In this document: positions 9,156 to 18,501 of the stretch, piece after piece
Numbering within the stretch: position 1 is the stretch's first letter
How the letters are laid out: every line of letters starts with the position of its first letter
Assembly: GCA_046348225.1 (NCBI GenBank)
Contig: JAXMEQ010000007.1
Coordinates: 62,001-126,000, forward strand
Source: JAXMEQ01 sp046348225
Lineage (GTDB): Bacteria > Pseudomonadota > Gammaproteobacteria > Burkholderiales > Burkholderiaceae_C
Direction: 5' to 3'
Length of the DNA stretch: 64,000 nucleotides
The notes under the pieces: generated by a model
Databases searched by the model: none
Told to the model about the DNA's origin: nothing
Seen by the model: only the letters and a program-made list of their open reading frames with translations
Position numbers and translations under genes: made by a program

Positions 9156-10370
9156 TCAGTCCCAGGAAAGCGCGCCACCCGACTGGTACTCAATCACGCG
9201 GGTTTCGAAGAAGTTGCGCTCTTTCTTCAGGTCAATCATTTCGCTCATCCAGGGGAACGGGTTGGTCTCGTTCGGGAAGAGCTCTTCCAGGCCGATCTGC
9301 GTGGCGCGACGGTTCGCGATGTAGCGCAGATAGCCCTTGAACATGGAGGCGTTCATGCCGAGCACGCCACGCGGCATGGTGTCTTCGGCGTAGCGGTATT
9401 CGAGCTCGACGGCCTTCTGGAACAGTGCCTTGATCTCGGTCTTGAACTCGGCTGTCCACAGGTGCGGGTTCTCGAGCTTGAGCTGGTTGATCAGGTCGAT
9501 GCCGAAATTGCAGTGCATGGACTCGTCGCGCAGGATGTACTGGTACTGCTCGGCAGCACCGGTCATCTTGTTCTGGCGGCCCAGCGCGAGGATCTGGGTG
9601 AAGCCCACGTAGAAGAACAGCCCTTCCATCAGGCAGGCAAAGACGATCAGGCTCTTCAGCAGCTTCTGGTCAGCCTCGGGCGTGCCGGTGTGGAAGTTCG
9701 GGTCCATGATCGCTTCAATGAAGGGGATCAGGAACTCGTCCTTGTCGCGGATCGACTGCACTTCGTTGTAGGCGTTGAAGATCTCGGACTCGTCCAGGCC
9801 CAGCGACTCCACGATGTACTGGTAGGCGTGGGTGTGGATGGCTTCTTCAAAGGCCTGGCGCAGCAGGAACTGGCGGCATTCCGGGGCCGTGATGTGGCGA
9901 TAGGTGCCCAGCACGATGTTGTTGGCGGCCAGCGAGTCGGCGGTGACAAAGAAGCCGAGGTTTCGCTTGACGATGCGGCGCTCGTCCTCGGTCAGGCCGT
10001 TCGGGTCTTTCCACAACGCGATGTCGCGCGTCATGTTCACTTCCTGCGGCATCCAGTGGTTGGCGCAGGTCGCCAGGTATTTTTCCCAGGCCCACTTGTA
10101 CTTGAACGGCACCAGCTGGTTGACGTCGGTCTGGCCATTGATGATGCGCTTGTCCGCTGCATTGACGCGGCGGTGGCCGCTGGCCGGCTTGGCCGCCACA
10201 CGGGCTGCAACAGGCAGGACAGCGCCGTCGTCAAGTGTGCGCAGTGCGGGTTGGGTGGAGACGGGAGCGGGCTGCAAATGAAGTGAAGCGTCCACCTCGC
10301 GGCTGCTGAAAGAACCGCTTTGCAGTGAGTTTGGCGATGAGGGCTTGACTTCTTCGTCCCAGGTCAACAT
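9156..10370 (-). CDS. nrdB: class Ia ribonucleoside-diphosphate reductase, beta subunit
   Basis: The 404-residue R2 subunit that holds the diiron-tyrosyl radical cofactor for dNTP synthesis. Expected ligands are present: D145 (TADSLAAN), E176 and H179 (FEEAIH), radical tyrosine Y183 four residues later, E249 (LMEG), and E283/H286 (DESMH). The tyrosine argues for class Ia rather than the Tyr-lacking Ic. The N-terminus carries about 70 extra, poorly conserved residues. It lies 117 bases downstream of nrdA on the same strand, with no obvious separate terminator between, so it is probably transcribed from the nrdA promoter. Confidence 0.94.
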   Translation of the reverse strand: MLTWDEEVKPSSPNSLQSGSFSSREVDASLHLQPAPVSTQPALRTLDDGAVLPVAARVAAKPASGHRRVNAADKRIINGQTDVNQLVPFKYKWAWEKYLATCANHWMPQEVNMTRDIALWKDPNGLTEDERRIVKRNLGFFVTADSLAANNIVLGTYRHITAPECRQFLLRQAFEEAIHTHAYQYIVESLGLDESEIFNAYNEVQSIRDKDEFLIPFIEAIMDPNFHTGTPEADQKLLKSLIVFACLMEGLFFYVGFTQILALGRQNKMTGAAEQYQYILRDESMHCNFGIDLINQLKLENPHLWTAEFKTEIKALFQKAVELEYRYAEDTMPRGVLGMNASMFKGYLRYIANRRATQIGLEELFPNETNPFPWMSEMIDLKKERNFFETRVIEYQSGGALSWD

Positions 10371-10487
10371 AAGTTTTCCAATGCGTGAATTATGTGAGCA
10401 GCGATGCGAAATGAAAAGTGTTCATTCACATCGCCGCTGTTTTGTGTTGCTCTATTGCATCGACCTTGCGTTGCACATGCGCGTGGA

Positions 10488-13397
10488 TTACTGGCACGCC
10501 TCGCAGGTCGGGTCGTCGATCGCGCAGAACTTGATGTCGGTCGCGGGCGTTGCGTTCATCTGGGCCTGCGCTGCCGCGGCCGCCGCCTCCAGTGCACTCA
10601 TGCCGCCTTGCGCTGCGCCACCCGATGACACCGCGTTGAGGCGGCCCGACGTGACAGTGGATTTCTCGGTGTGCGTGGCGCTGATGGTGCGCAGGTAGTA
10701 GGTGGTCTTCAGGCCGCGCAGCCACGCGAGCTTGTAGGTGTCGTCCAGCTTCTTGCCGGAAACGCCTGCCATGTAGATGTTCAGGCTCTGCGCCTGGTCA
10801 ATCCACTTCTGCCGGCGTGCCGCCGCTTCCACCAGCCAGGTGGTTTCGACTTCGAACGCGGTGGCGTACAGCGCCTTGACTTCCTGCGGCACGCGGTCGA
10901 TCGGGCGCAGCGAGCCGTCAAAGTGCTTGAGGTCCATGACCATCACGTCGTCCCACAGGCCGAGGCGCTTGAGGTCGCGCACCAGGTAGTGGTTGATGAC
11001 GGTGAACTCACCCGACAGGTTGGACTTGACCGAGAGGTTGCCGAAGCAGGGCTCGATGGACGCGTCCACACCAATGATGTTGGAGATGGTGGCCGTGGGG
11101 GCGATCGCCACGCAGTTGGAGTTGCGCATGCCGTCCGCAGCAATCTTCTTGCGCAGCGCGTCCCAGTCCAGGGTGGCGGACCGGTCCACTTCCACGTAGC
11201 CGCCACGGGCCTGGGCCAGCAGGTCCAGGGTGTCCAGCGGCAGGATGCCCTTGTCCCACAGCGAACCCTTGTAGCTGGAGTACTTGCCGCGCTCGCGGGC
11301 CAGCTCGGTCGAGGCCCAGTAGGCGTGGTAGCACACGGCTTCCATGGACTGGTCGGCGAACTCCACGGCCTGCTGCGAGGCATAGGGAATGCGCAGCTCG
11401 TACAGCGCGTCCTGGAAGCCCATGACACCCAGACCCACCGGGCGGTGGCGCAGGTTGGAGTCGCGCGCCTTCTTGACGGCGTAATAGTTGATGTCGATCA
11501 CGTTGTCGAGCATCCGCATCGCCGTGGTGATGGTGCGCTTGAGCTTGTCCTGGTCGACCTTACCGTCCTTCAGGTGCTGCAGCAGATTCACCGAACCCAG
11601 GTTGCAGACGGCGGTTTCCTCGTCGCTGGTGTTGAGGGTGATTTCGGTGCACAGGTTGGACGAGTGCACCACGCCGGCGTGTTGCTGCGGGCTGCGGACG
11701 TTGCAGGCATCCTTGAAGGTGATCCAGGGATGGCCGGTTTCAAACAGCATGGTGAGCATCTTGCGCCACAGGTCGGCGGCCGGCACCGTCTTGGACGGCT
11801 TGATCTCGCCGCGGCGTGCCTTTTCCTCGTAAGCCACATAGGCCTTCTCGAAGTCGGCCCCGAACAGGTCGTGCAGGTCGGGCACGTTGGACGGCGAGAA
11901 CAGCGTCCACTCGCCCTTTTCCATGACCCGGCGCATGAACAGGTCAGGAATCCAGTTGGCGGTGTTCATGTCGTGCGTGCGGCGGCGGTCATCGCCGGTG
12001 TTCTTGCGCAGCTCGAGGAATTCCTCGATATCCAGGTGCCAGGTTTCCAGGTAGGTGCAGACGGCGCCCTTGCGCTTGCCGCCCTGGTTGACGGCCACGG
12101 CCGTGTCGTTGACCACCTTCAGGAACGGCACAACACCCTGCGACTCGCCGTTGGTGCCCTTGATATGGCTGCCGAGCGCGCGCACGCGGGTCCAGTCGTT
12201 GCCCAGGCCGCCGGCGAATTTGGACAGCAGCGCGTTTTCCTTGATGGACTCGTAGATGCCGTCCAGGTCATCGGGCACGGTGGTCAGGTAGCAGCTGGAC
12301 AGCTGCGAGCGCAGCGTGCCGGCATTGAACAGCGTGGGGGTGCTGGACATGAAATCGAACGAGGACAGCACCTCGTAGAACTCGATGGCGCGGGCTTCGC
12401 GGTCGATCTCGTTGAGTGCCAGGCCCATGGCCACCCGCATGAAGAAGGCCTGCGGCAGCTCGATGCGGGTCTTGCGCACATGCAGGAAATAGCGGTCGTA
12501 CAGGGTCTGCAGGCCAAGGTAGTCGAACTTGAGATCACGCTCGGCCTTGAGTGCAGCGCCCAGGCGCTTCAGGTCGAACTGCAGCAGCTTTTCGTCCAGC
12601 AGCTCGTTGTCCACGCCCTTCTTGATGAAGCCGGGGAAGTAGTCAGCGTAGGCATCCTTCATGTCTGCGGGTGCGATGTCACGTGCCAGCACTTCCTTGA
12701 AGATGGTGTGCAGCAGCAGCCGGGCGGTGGCGTAGGTGTAGTCGGGGTCCTTCTCGATCAGCGTGCGGGCGGCAAGGATCGACGCCTTGTAGACCTCGTC
12801 CATGGGCACGCCGTCGTACAGGTTGCGCATGGTCTCGGCAACGATGGGATCGGGCTTGACGTCGGCGCCCAGGCCGGCACAGGCCGATTCGATCAGGCCC
12901 TTGAGCTGGTTGACGTCAAGGGCGACTCGCTGGCCGCCATCCAGCACATGCAGCACCGGCGCCTTGGGCGCTTCCTGCACATTCTGGCGCGCCCGCTCCT
13001 GGGTGCGGCGCTCGCGGTAGAGCACGTAGGCCCGGGCAATCTCGTGGTGGCCGCCACGCATCAGGCCGAGTTCCACCTGATCCTGCACATCTTCAATATG
13101 GAAGGTTCCGCCGCCGGGGCGCGAGCGCACCAGTGCGCGGATCACGGCCTGGGTCAGCTGGTCCACGGTTTCACGCACGCTGGCCGAGGCCGCGCCCTGC
13201 GTACCATGCACGGCCAGGAAGGCCTTCATCATCGCGATGGCGATCTTGTTGGGCTCAAAAGGCACCACGGCCCCGTTGCGCCGGATGATCTGGTAGTTGG
13301 ACAGGGGGTTGGTTGCCGGGTTGCCGGTCGGGTCGGTGCCACGCGTGGCGGGCACGGGGATATGGGGGGTGACAGTTTCGTTCAAGGCAATCTGCAT
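10488..13397 (-). CDS. nrdA: class Ia ribonucleoside-diphosphate reductase, alpha subunit
   Basis: The 969-residue R1 catalytic subunit. An ATP-cone (overall activity site) lies at about residues 35-125 (YQIIRRNGAVVPFEPNKI). A further 90-residue region with cone-like spacing precedes the 10-strand barrel, as in the longer Pseudomonas-type NrdA. Catalytic elements visible are the cysteine in SQLSSCYL, NLCTEI, the cysteine in AVCNLGSVNL, the radical-transfer tyrosines in YYLRT, and the C-terminal CEACQ pair (C965, C968) that accepts electrons from thioredoxin or glutaredoxin. The start has an AGAGGAAAC ribosome binding site. It is controlled by the NrdR-box promoter upstream. Confidence 0.95.
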   Translation of the reverse strand: MQIALNETVTPHIPVPATRGTDPTGNPATNPLSNYQIIRRNGAVVPFEPNKIAIAMMKAFLAVHGTQGAASASVRETVDQLTQAVIRALVRSRPGGGTFHIEDVQDQVELGLMRGGHHEIARAYVLYRERRTQERARQNVQEAPKAPVLHVLDGGQRVALDVNQLKGLIESACAGLGADVKPDPIVAETMRNLYDGVPMDEVYKASILAARTLIEKDPDYTYATARLLLHTIFKEVLARDIAPADMKDAYADYFPGFIKKGVDNELLDEKLLQFDLKRLGAALKAERDLKFDYLGLQTLYDRYFLHVRKTRIELPQAFFMRVAMGLALNEIDREARAIEFYEVLSSFDFMSSTPTLFNAGTLRSQLSSCYLTTVPDDLDGIYESIKENALLSKFAGGLGNDWTRVRALGSHIKGTNGESQGVVPFLKVVNDTAVAVNQGGKRKGAVCTYLETWHLDIEEFLELRKNTGDDRRRTHDMNTANWIPDLFMRRVMEKGEWTLFSPSNVPDLHDLFGADFEKAYVAYEEKARRGEIKPSKTVPAADLWRKMLTMLFETGHPWITFKDACNVRSPQQHAGVVHSSNLCTEITLNTSDEETAVCNLGSVNLLQHLKDGKVDQDKLKRTITTAMRMLDNVIDINYYAVKKARDSNLRHRPVGLGVMGFQDALYELRIPYASQQAVEFADQSMEAVCYHAYWASTELARERGKYSSYKGSLWDKGILPLDTLDLLAQARGGYVEVDRSATLDWDALRKKIAADGMRNSNCVAIAPTATISNIIGVDASIEPCFGNLSVKSNLSGEFTVINHYLVRDLKRLGLWDDVMVMDLKHFDGSLRPIDRVPQEVKALYATAFEVETTWLVEAAARRQKWIDQAQSLNIYMAGVSGKKLDDTYKLAWLRGLKTTYYLRTISATHTEKSTVTSGRLNAVSSGGAAQGGMSALEAAAAAAQAQMNATPATDIKFCAIDDPTCEACQ

Positions 13398-13492
13398 TGT
13401 TTCCTCTTCTTTCGCGTTTTTTGTTGGGCGGCTGCAGGGCGGGTGTCCGGCGCCGGGTCGTGTTTCTGGCCGTCTCTGCGGCGCACCGGTGG

Positions 13493-13540
13493 ACACTATA
13501 TCTAGGGTCTGGGGTGATTACAAGCCACTACGGGTAGTGT
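13493..13540 (-). promoter_or_regulatory. nrdAB promoter with two NrdR boxes
   Basis: Box 1, ACACTATATCTAGGGT at 13493-13508, matches about 14 of 16 positions of the NrdR consensus. Box 2, CCACTACGGGTAGTGT at 13525-13540, keeps the palindromic arms. Their starts are 32 bp apart, about three helical turns, as usual for NrdR pairs. On the minus strand a sigma-70 promoter overlaps them: -35 TTGTAA (13523-13518), 17-bp spacer, -10 TATAGT (13500-13495). Box 1 covers the -10, so NrdR binding would block nrdAB transcription when dATP is plentiful. Confidence 0.8.
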
Positions 13541-13620
13541 ATCGCCGCCGATACAGATGCTTACCGTTGCGGTGCAAAAAATTGATCCGGCGCAAGGCTT
13601 TTTGGCGCCGCCATGCGTGC

Positions 13621-14238
13621 TCAGTCGCCAGCCCGCAGGTGCACCGATTCGGGGAAAAAGTGCGAAGGCCAGGCCAGCGCGTCGTGCAGCCGCTGCCAGG
13701 CGAAACCGGGTCCCGGGTCCTGCTTGCGCCCGGGTGCGACATGCTCGTGCCCTGCCACGTGGGCAATCGGGTAGCGTTGCGCAATCGCGGCACACAGCCC
13801 GGCCAGCGTTTCATACTGTGCATCCTCGAACTGGTCGCCTTCCAGGCCTTCGAGCTCGATGCCCACAGAGTCGTCATTGCAGTTGTCGCGACCCCGGTAG
13901 TGCGATGTGCCGGCATGCCAGGCCCGTGCGTCGCAGCTGGCGAACTGCCACAGCTCGCCGCCGCGGCGGATGTAGAAGTGCGACGACACCTGCAGCCCCT
14001 CGATCTGCCGGAAGTACGGATGGGCCTGCCAGTCCAGGCCGTTGGTGAACAGCCGCTGCACCTGGTCCCCCCCATACTGGCCAGGCGGCAAGCTGATGGA
14101 GTGCAGAACGATCAGGTCAATGGTAGCGCCTGCAGGCCGTTCGCCCACGTTGGGGGAGGGCAGCCGCCTTGCGTGGGCATACCAGCCGTCACGCCAGAGT
14201 CCGCCACGATCAGCTGGCGGCTTCTTCATGGGGCTCAT
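13621..14238 (-). CDS. ampD: 1,6-anhydro-N-acetylmuramyl-L-alanine amidase AmpD
   Basis: A 205-residue zinc amidase of the amidase_2 family, which cleaves anhydro-muropeptides in the cytoplasm during cell-wall recycling. Zinc ligands are H46 (IVLHSISLPP), H164 and D174 (GHEHVAPGRKQDPG), with K172 in the catalytic position. No signal peptide is seen, consistent with the cytoplasmic AmpD. The start lies within the end of the upstream regulator gene (29-base overlap; an inner ATG at 14229 would shorten this to 20), so it is coupled to pilR. Confidence 0.9.
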   Translation of the reverse strand: MSPMKKPPADRGGLWRDGWYAHARRLPSPNVGERPAGATIDLIVLHSISLPPGQYGGDQVQRLFTNGLDWQAHPYFRQIEGLQVSSHFYIRRGGELWQFASCDARAWHAGTSHYRGRDNCNDDSVGIELEGLEGDQFEDAQYETLAGLCAAIAQRYPIAHVAGHEHVAPGRKQDPGPGFAWQRLHDALAWPSHFFPESVHLRAGD

Positions 14239-15712
14239 CGCCGCAAGGCATGGCGATCCCCAGCCGCGCGATGCGGTAGCGGATCTGCCGAAGGCTCAAG
14301 CCCAGACGGTTGGCGGCTGCCGTGCGGTTGAAGCCGCTGTCCTGCAGGGCCCGCACCAGGATGTCGCGCTCCTGCTGGTCCAGCCACGCTTGCAGGTCCT
14401 CGGGAATGGCGGCCGGGCTGGCCGCAGCGGGGGCTGCGGCCACGGGCAGCGAGGCGGGCACCGGGGCTGGCTCCGCTGCGGCCAGCCCGGGCGCTGCCGT
14501 CGGTGCAGGCGCCTGTGTCGGGGCAAAGTCCACCTGCAGCTCATCGCCATCACTGAGCGCCACCGCGCGGTGCAGCAGGTTTTCCAGCTCGCGTACATTG
14601 CCCGGCAGCGGCATGGCACAGAGCTGGTCCAGCACGGCGGGCGAGAGGGCCGGCACTGGCATGCCGGACTCGGCCGCGATGCGGGCCAGCAGGGCCTCGC
14701 ACAGCGCCGGCAAGTCGCTGCGGCGCTCACGCAACGGTGGCACCACGATCTCGATCACATTGAGGCGGTAGTAAAGATCCTGGCGGAACCGGCCGGCATG
14801 CACATCGGCGGCAAGATCCTTGTGCGTGGCACTGACGACACGTACGTCCACCGAGTCTTCCTGGGTGGAGCCCAGCGACCGGACCTGCCGTTCCTGGATG
14901 GCGCGCAGCAGCTTGGACTGCATGGTCAGCGGCAGGTCTCCGATTTCGTCGAGGAACAGGGTGCCGCCCCGCGCCGCCTGAAAGTAGCCCTCGCGGTCGG
15001 CTGTGGCACCGGTGTAGGACCCCTTGCGGGCGCCGAAGAATTCTGCTTCCAGAAGGTTTTCCGGGATGGCGCTGCAGTTGACCGCGACAAAGGGCCCGTC
15101 TGCCCGGTGGCTGCAGGCATGCAGGGCGCGCGCCGCAAGCTCCTTGCCGGTGCCGGACTCTCCACGCACCAGCACCGGCGCCATGCTCCGGGCGACCTTG
15201 CCGATACGCTCCTTGACGGCCCGCATGGCCGGCGAGTCACCGACCAGCCGCTTGAGCGCACTGCCTGCGTCAGTACCGCGTTCAGCGGCTTGCGTGGCCC
15301 GGCCGTTGCCCGCCCGCGCCGGCCGCGGAGCGGCCGTGCCCTGGACGGCCGACGCCACTACGGCACGAAACTGCTTCAGGTCTACCGGTTTGGTCAGGTA
15401 GTCGAATGCACCCGCCTTCAGAGCCTCCACCGCATTCTCGGCCGACCCGTAGGCCGTCATCACGATGCAGCGCTCGGGTCGTTGCTGTCGTTGCAGGCCC
15501 CGCAACAGCTCGAGCCCAAGGCCGTCGGGCAGCCGCATGTCCGTGATGATGGCGTCGAACTTCCCCGTGTCGAGCAGGTGGCGTGCTTCGGACAGGTCGG
15601 CGGCAGCCTCCACCCGGTAGCCCTCGCGCAGCAGGGTGAGTTCGTACAGCGTGCGCAGATCGGGCTCGTCGTCAACGATCAGCACATGGGGCGAAGCGGG
15701 GTGAGTGGCCAT
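14210..15712 (-). CDS. pilR: sigma-54-dependent response regulator, PilR-type
   Basis: A 500-residue NtrC-family activator. The receiver domain (about 5-120) has phospho-acceptor D58 and K108. The AAA+ domain has Walker A GESGTGK at 184-190, GSYTGA at 231-236 in place of GAFTGA, and the Walker B LFLDEIGDL near 252-260. After an Ala/Pro-rich linker, a Fis-type helix-turn-helix lies at the C-terminus (GFNRTAAANRLGLSLRQIRYR). It is paired with the membrane kinase immediately upstream (TGATG overlap). By analogy with PilR it would activate pilin transcription with sigma-54; the pilin gene is not in the window. Confidence 0.85.
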   Translation of the reverse strand: MATHPASPHVLIVDDEPDLRTLYELTLLREGYRVEAAADLSEARHLLDTGKFDAIITDMRLPDGLGLELLRGLQRQQRPERCIVMTAYGSAENAVEALKAGAFDYLTKPVDLKQFRAVVASAVQGTAAPRPARAGNGRATQAAERGTDAGSALKRLVGDSPAMRAVKERIGKVARSMAPVLVRGESGTGKELAARALHACSHRADGPFVAVNCSAIPENLLEAEFFGARKGSYTGATADREGYFQAARGGTLFLDEIGDLPLTMQSKLLRAIQERQVRSLGSTQEDSVDVRVVSATHKDLAADVHAGRFRQDLYYRLNVIEIVVPPLRERRSDLPALCEALLARIAAESGMPVPALSPAVLDQLCAMPLPGNVRELENLLHRAVALSDGDELQVDFAPTQAPAPTAAPGLAAAEPAPVPASLPVAAAPAAASPAAIPEDLQAWLDQQERDILVRALQDSGFNRTAAANRLGLSLRQIRYRIARLGIAMPCGDEPHEEAAS

Positions 15713-17421
15713 CAGGAACCGATTGTGGCAAATGACGGTGCCGCGGCCTGTTCCGTGGTGTCGGCGCGGAAAGCGACAAAAAACTCGTTGCCCGGTGTGG
15801 GCACGTCCTGTCGCTGCCGCTCGGCACGCTGGTAACCGATCAGCGCACCGTGACGCTCGCACAGTTCGCGGCAGATGTACAGGCCCAGGCCGCTGGAGCG
15901 GCTTTCCGAGGAGAAGAACGGCTCGAACAGGTGGCGTTGCACGCTGTGTTCCAGTGGCTGGCCGTCGCTCCACACGCGCAGGCCGGGCCGGGCCGACGTG
16001 GCGGCCTCGGTTGTGACACAGATGGCGCCCGGAATCCGGCTTGCGTAGCGCAGCGCGTTGTCCAGCAGGTTGACCAGCACGCGGCGCAAGTGGTCGGGTT
16101 CGAACACCACTTGCTGCCCTGCGGCGCGCAGATCCAGGTTCAGTGTCTCGGCGCATGCCGACTGGCGCGACCAGTCGGTGCAGACCTGGCGCACTGCATC
16201 GTCCAGCCGGACGACCGCTGGCGACAGGCGCGCACCGTCGTGCTGGACCCGCGAAATGTTGAGCACCTCATCGACAATCTGCGCCAGGCGCTGGGCGTTC
16301 TGGCGCACCATCAGCGTGAGCTTTTTCTGGCCCGGCTCGGACAGGTCTTCATCGAGCAGGGCGTTGGCCTGCATGATGGCGGCCAGCGGGTTGCGGATCT
16401 CGTGCGCCACAGCCGCCGACATGCGGCCCATGGCTGCGAGCTTCTCGGTGCGCAGCCGCGCTTCCATCTCGCGCAGGTCCTCGAGGAACATCACACACAG
16501 GCTTTCGCTGCCGGCATCGTGCGTCGCGGTCAGACGGGTGCGTACGTGGATGCGGCGCGGCGCCTGGGTTGCCTCGATCAACCCGACATCGGCCACCTGC
16601 GCGGTGCGCAGCAGAAACGTCTGGCGGGCCAGGTCGGCCAGCGGTTGCCATACCGCCTCGGCTGTCAGCGCGAAGGGCAGGGGCCGGCCCGGGTTGGCGC
16701 TGGTGAGCAGGCGCTGCGCGGCGGGGTTGGCCGCGCGCACCGTGCCACCGTCGTCCACCACCAGCACGCCATCGGCCAGCGCCTCGATCACCAGTTCATT
16801 GACTTCCGTCTGCACACGGGCCATCTGCTGGCTGCGCTGGGCCCGCTGCTCTTCACGTGCCAGCCGGGATGCCAGCTGGTTGGCCAGCAGCGCCACAATG
16901 AAAAACCCGGTGCCGGTTAGGCCTGACTGGAGGAAGCGCGAGGTGGATTCGCTGTGCAGCAGCACCTGCCAGGCATCGATCAGCAGCAGCAGGGTGATGG
17001 CGGCGGCGGTGCCAAGCGCCAGCAGCAGGGAGCCGAGGACCGATGCCAGCAGCACCGGCAGTGCAAACAGCGGGATGTAGCTGATGCCGCCCGCCTGGAG
17101 GAACTGCAGCACCGAAAACGCAATCAGGTCGACCCCGATGGTGGACACCCACTGCGCATCAAAGGTCTGGCCCGGAGGCCGCGGCTTGCCGAAGGCGCGC
17201 AGGAAAAGGGTCGCCGCGAGGTAGCTTGCACACATCAACACCAGCCAGCCCTCGGCCGGTCGCGGTGCGACAAGGTAGGTGGCGCCCAGCAATGCCAGCA
17301 GCACCAGCGCGATCATCACGCGCGCGGTCATGAATCCGCGCCACAGCCGGGAGAAGGCCGAGTCTTCGGGTGTCAACTCCCGCAGACCGAACCAGGAGGC
17401 CAGCGCGTTGGGATCAGCCAT
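15712..17421 (-). CDS. pilS: membrane sensor histidine kinase, PilS-type
   Basis: A 569-residue kinase. About six hydrophobic helices occupy residues 35-180 with hardly any periplasmic loop, as in PilS. A PAS-like domain follows (about 205-315, starting EALADGVLVVDDGGTVRAANPAA). The dimerisation/phospho-acceptor H340 is in AAVAHEIRNPLAAI. The ATPase has N455 (NLLDNALRYAS) and a C-terminal SSGLGLYICRELCE G-box. It is cotranscribed with the sigma-54 regulator through a TGATG overlap. The topology, the PAS domain and the partner all support the PilS assignment; what it senses cannot be read here. Confidence 0.85.
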   Translation of the reverse strand: MADPNALASWFGLRELTPEDSAFSRLWRGFMTARVMIALVLLALLGATYLVAPRPAEGWLVLMCASYLAATLFLRAFGKPRPPGQTFDAQWVSTIGVDLIAFSVLQFLQAGGISYIPLFALPVLLASVLGSLLLALGTAAAITLLLLIDAWQVLLHSESTSRFLQSGLTGTGFFIVALLANQLASRLAREEQRAQRSQQMARVQTEVNELVIEALADGVLVVDDGGTVRAANPAAQRLLTSANPGRPLPFALTAEAVWQPLADLARQTFLLRTAQVADVGLIEATQAPRRIHVRTRLTATHDAGSESLCVMFLEDLREMEARLRTEKLAAMGRMSAAVAHEIRNPLAAIMQANALLDEDLSEPGQKKLTLMVRQNAQRLAQIVDEVLNISRVQHDGARLSPAVVRLDDAVRQVCTDWSRQSACAETLNLDLRAAGQQVVFEPDHLRRVLVNLLDNALRYASRIPGAICVTTEAATSARPGLRVWSDGQPLEHSVQRHLFEPFFSSESRSSGLGLYICRELCERHGALIGYQRAERQRQDVPTPGNEFFVAFRADTTEQAAAPSFATIGS

Positions 17422-17430
17422 GACACAGCC

Positions 17431-17655
17431 TCACGAACCCGCACGAAGGCGATGTTCGTCGCTGCAGTAGAAGCCTTCCGGCCCAGCCAGAGCATCGGCC
17501 CGCGGCAGGTGCACCGAACAGGTGGCGCATCGGACCATGTCCTCGGGCGCGTCGGCTTTGGCAGCGGGCTTGCGCGGCGGGGATGATGCCTTGCGGTTGC
17601 TGCGCCATACATGGACGGCGATCAGCACCACGGCCAGCACCAGCAGGTATTTCAT
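17431..17655 (-). CDS. small membrane-anchored Cys-rich protein (PP0621-like)
   Basis: A 74-residue protein. One N-terminal transmembrane segment (MKYLLVLAVVLIAVHVW) is followed by a basic Pro/Ala linker and a compact domain with CATC and YCSDEH that could bind one metal ion, zinc-ribbon style. It resembles the short PP0621-type proteins found beside CcsA-like genes in beta- and gammaproteobacteria. The ATG overlaps the stop of the CcsA-like gene (ATGA). It lies 9 bases before pilS. Function is unknown. Confidence 0.75.
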   Translation of the reverse strand: MKYLLVLAVVLIAVHVWRSNRKASSPPRKPAAKADAPEDMVRCATCSVHLPRADALAGPEGFYCSDEHRLRAGS

Positions 17656-18458
17656 GAGGCCCGCCCCAGCACCACTTCCAGCACAAAGCGCGAGCCCACA
17701 TAGGCCAGCAGCAGCAGCAGCGAGCCGACATACAGCACGCGCACTGCCTTGCGGCCGCGCCAGCCGAACCGTGCCCGCCCCAGCAGCAGCACCAGGAACG
17801 CCAGCCAGGAAAGCACCGAGAACACTGTCTTGTGGTCCCATTTCCAGACGCGCCCGGCGCCGTACAGCTGTTCGGTGAACAGCAGGCCCGCCAGCAGGGT
17901 GGCGGACAGCAGCACGAAGCCGGCCTGCACGAACCGGAAGGTCAGGCGCTCCAGTGTCAGCAGGGGCAGCCCGGTCGAATGCGGTTCGGCGGCGAGACGG
18001 ATCTCGCGTTCGGCACGCATCATCAGCCAGGCGTGTACCACGGCAGCGGCGAACAGGCCATATGACGCGATTCCGAGCGCCCAGTGCAGTGGCAGCCATG
18101 GCGAGGCGGACATGTGCAATGCCGCGCCGGGAAACACCAATGCCACCAGCACGGTGGCGGCACCCAGGCCGGACAGTGCGGCCAGCGCGTTGAGCTGCGG
18201 GAACAGCCGGCTTTCAATGGCGTAGACGGTCAGTACCAGCCAGGCCGTGACCGACAGGGCTGGTGCAAACCCGAAGCGCGGCGTGTCACCCAGCAGGCTC
18301 CAGGCCAGCGCAATGGCATGCAGCGCCCAGGCGGCGATCAAGGCCGTGCGCAGGCCGGCGCTGGACAGCCGCGCAGCCGCCAGCGCCGGGGTGGCGTAGG
18401 CGGCCACGGCCGCCAGCGACAGCGCGGCGCCCACGGGGGATACACTGGCTAGAATCAT
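17652..18458 (-). CDS. CcsA/HemX-like inner-membrane protein (YpjD family)
   Basis: A 268-residue protein with about eight hydrophobic helices. The conserved tryptophan-rich stretch of the cytochrome c assembly (CcsA) family is reduced to GRVWKWDHKTVFSVLSW near residue 215, with a conserved His in the loop before it. Members of this subgroup, divergent from ffh in many proteobacteria, are annotated as YpjD; their role in haem or cytochrome handling is unproven. The ATG at 18458 is preferred over a GTG two codons earlier. It is the first gene of a likely run with the Cys-rich protein and pilSR. Confidence 0.82.
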   Translation of the reverse strand: MILASVSPVGAALSLAAVAAYATPALAAARLSSAGLRTALIAAWALHAIALAWSLLGDTPRFGFAPALSVTAWLVLTVYAIESRLFPQLNALAALSGLGAATVLVALVFPGAALHMSASPWLPLHWALGIASYGLFAAAVVHAWLMMRAEREIRLAAEPHSTGLPLLTLERLTFRFVQAGFVLLSATLLAGLLFTEQLYGAGRVWKWDHKTVFSVLSWLAFLVLLLGRARFGWRGRKAVRVLYVGSLLLLLAYVGSRFVLEVVLGRAS

Positions 18459-18501
18459 TCCCACAGTTTAGCCTTTCGCTGCCGGACACTGCAGCCCGCT
18501 C

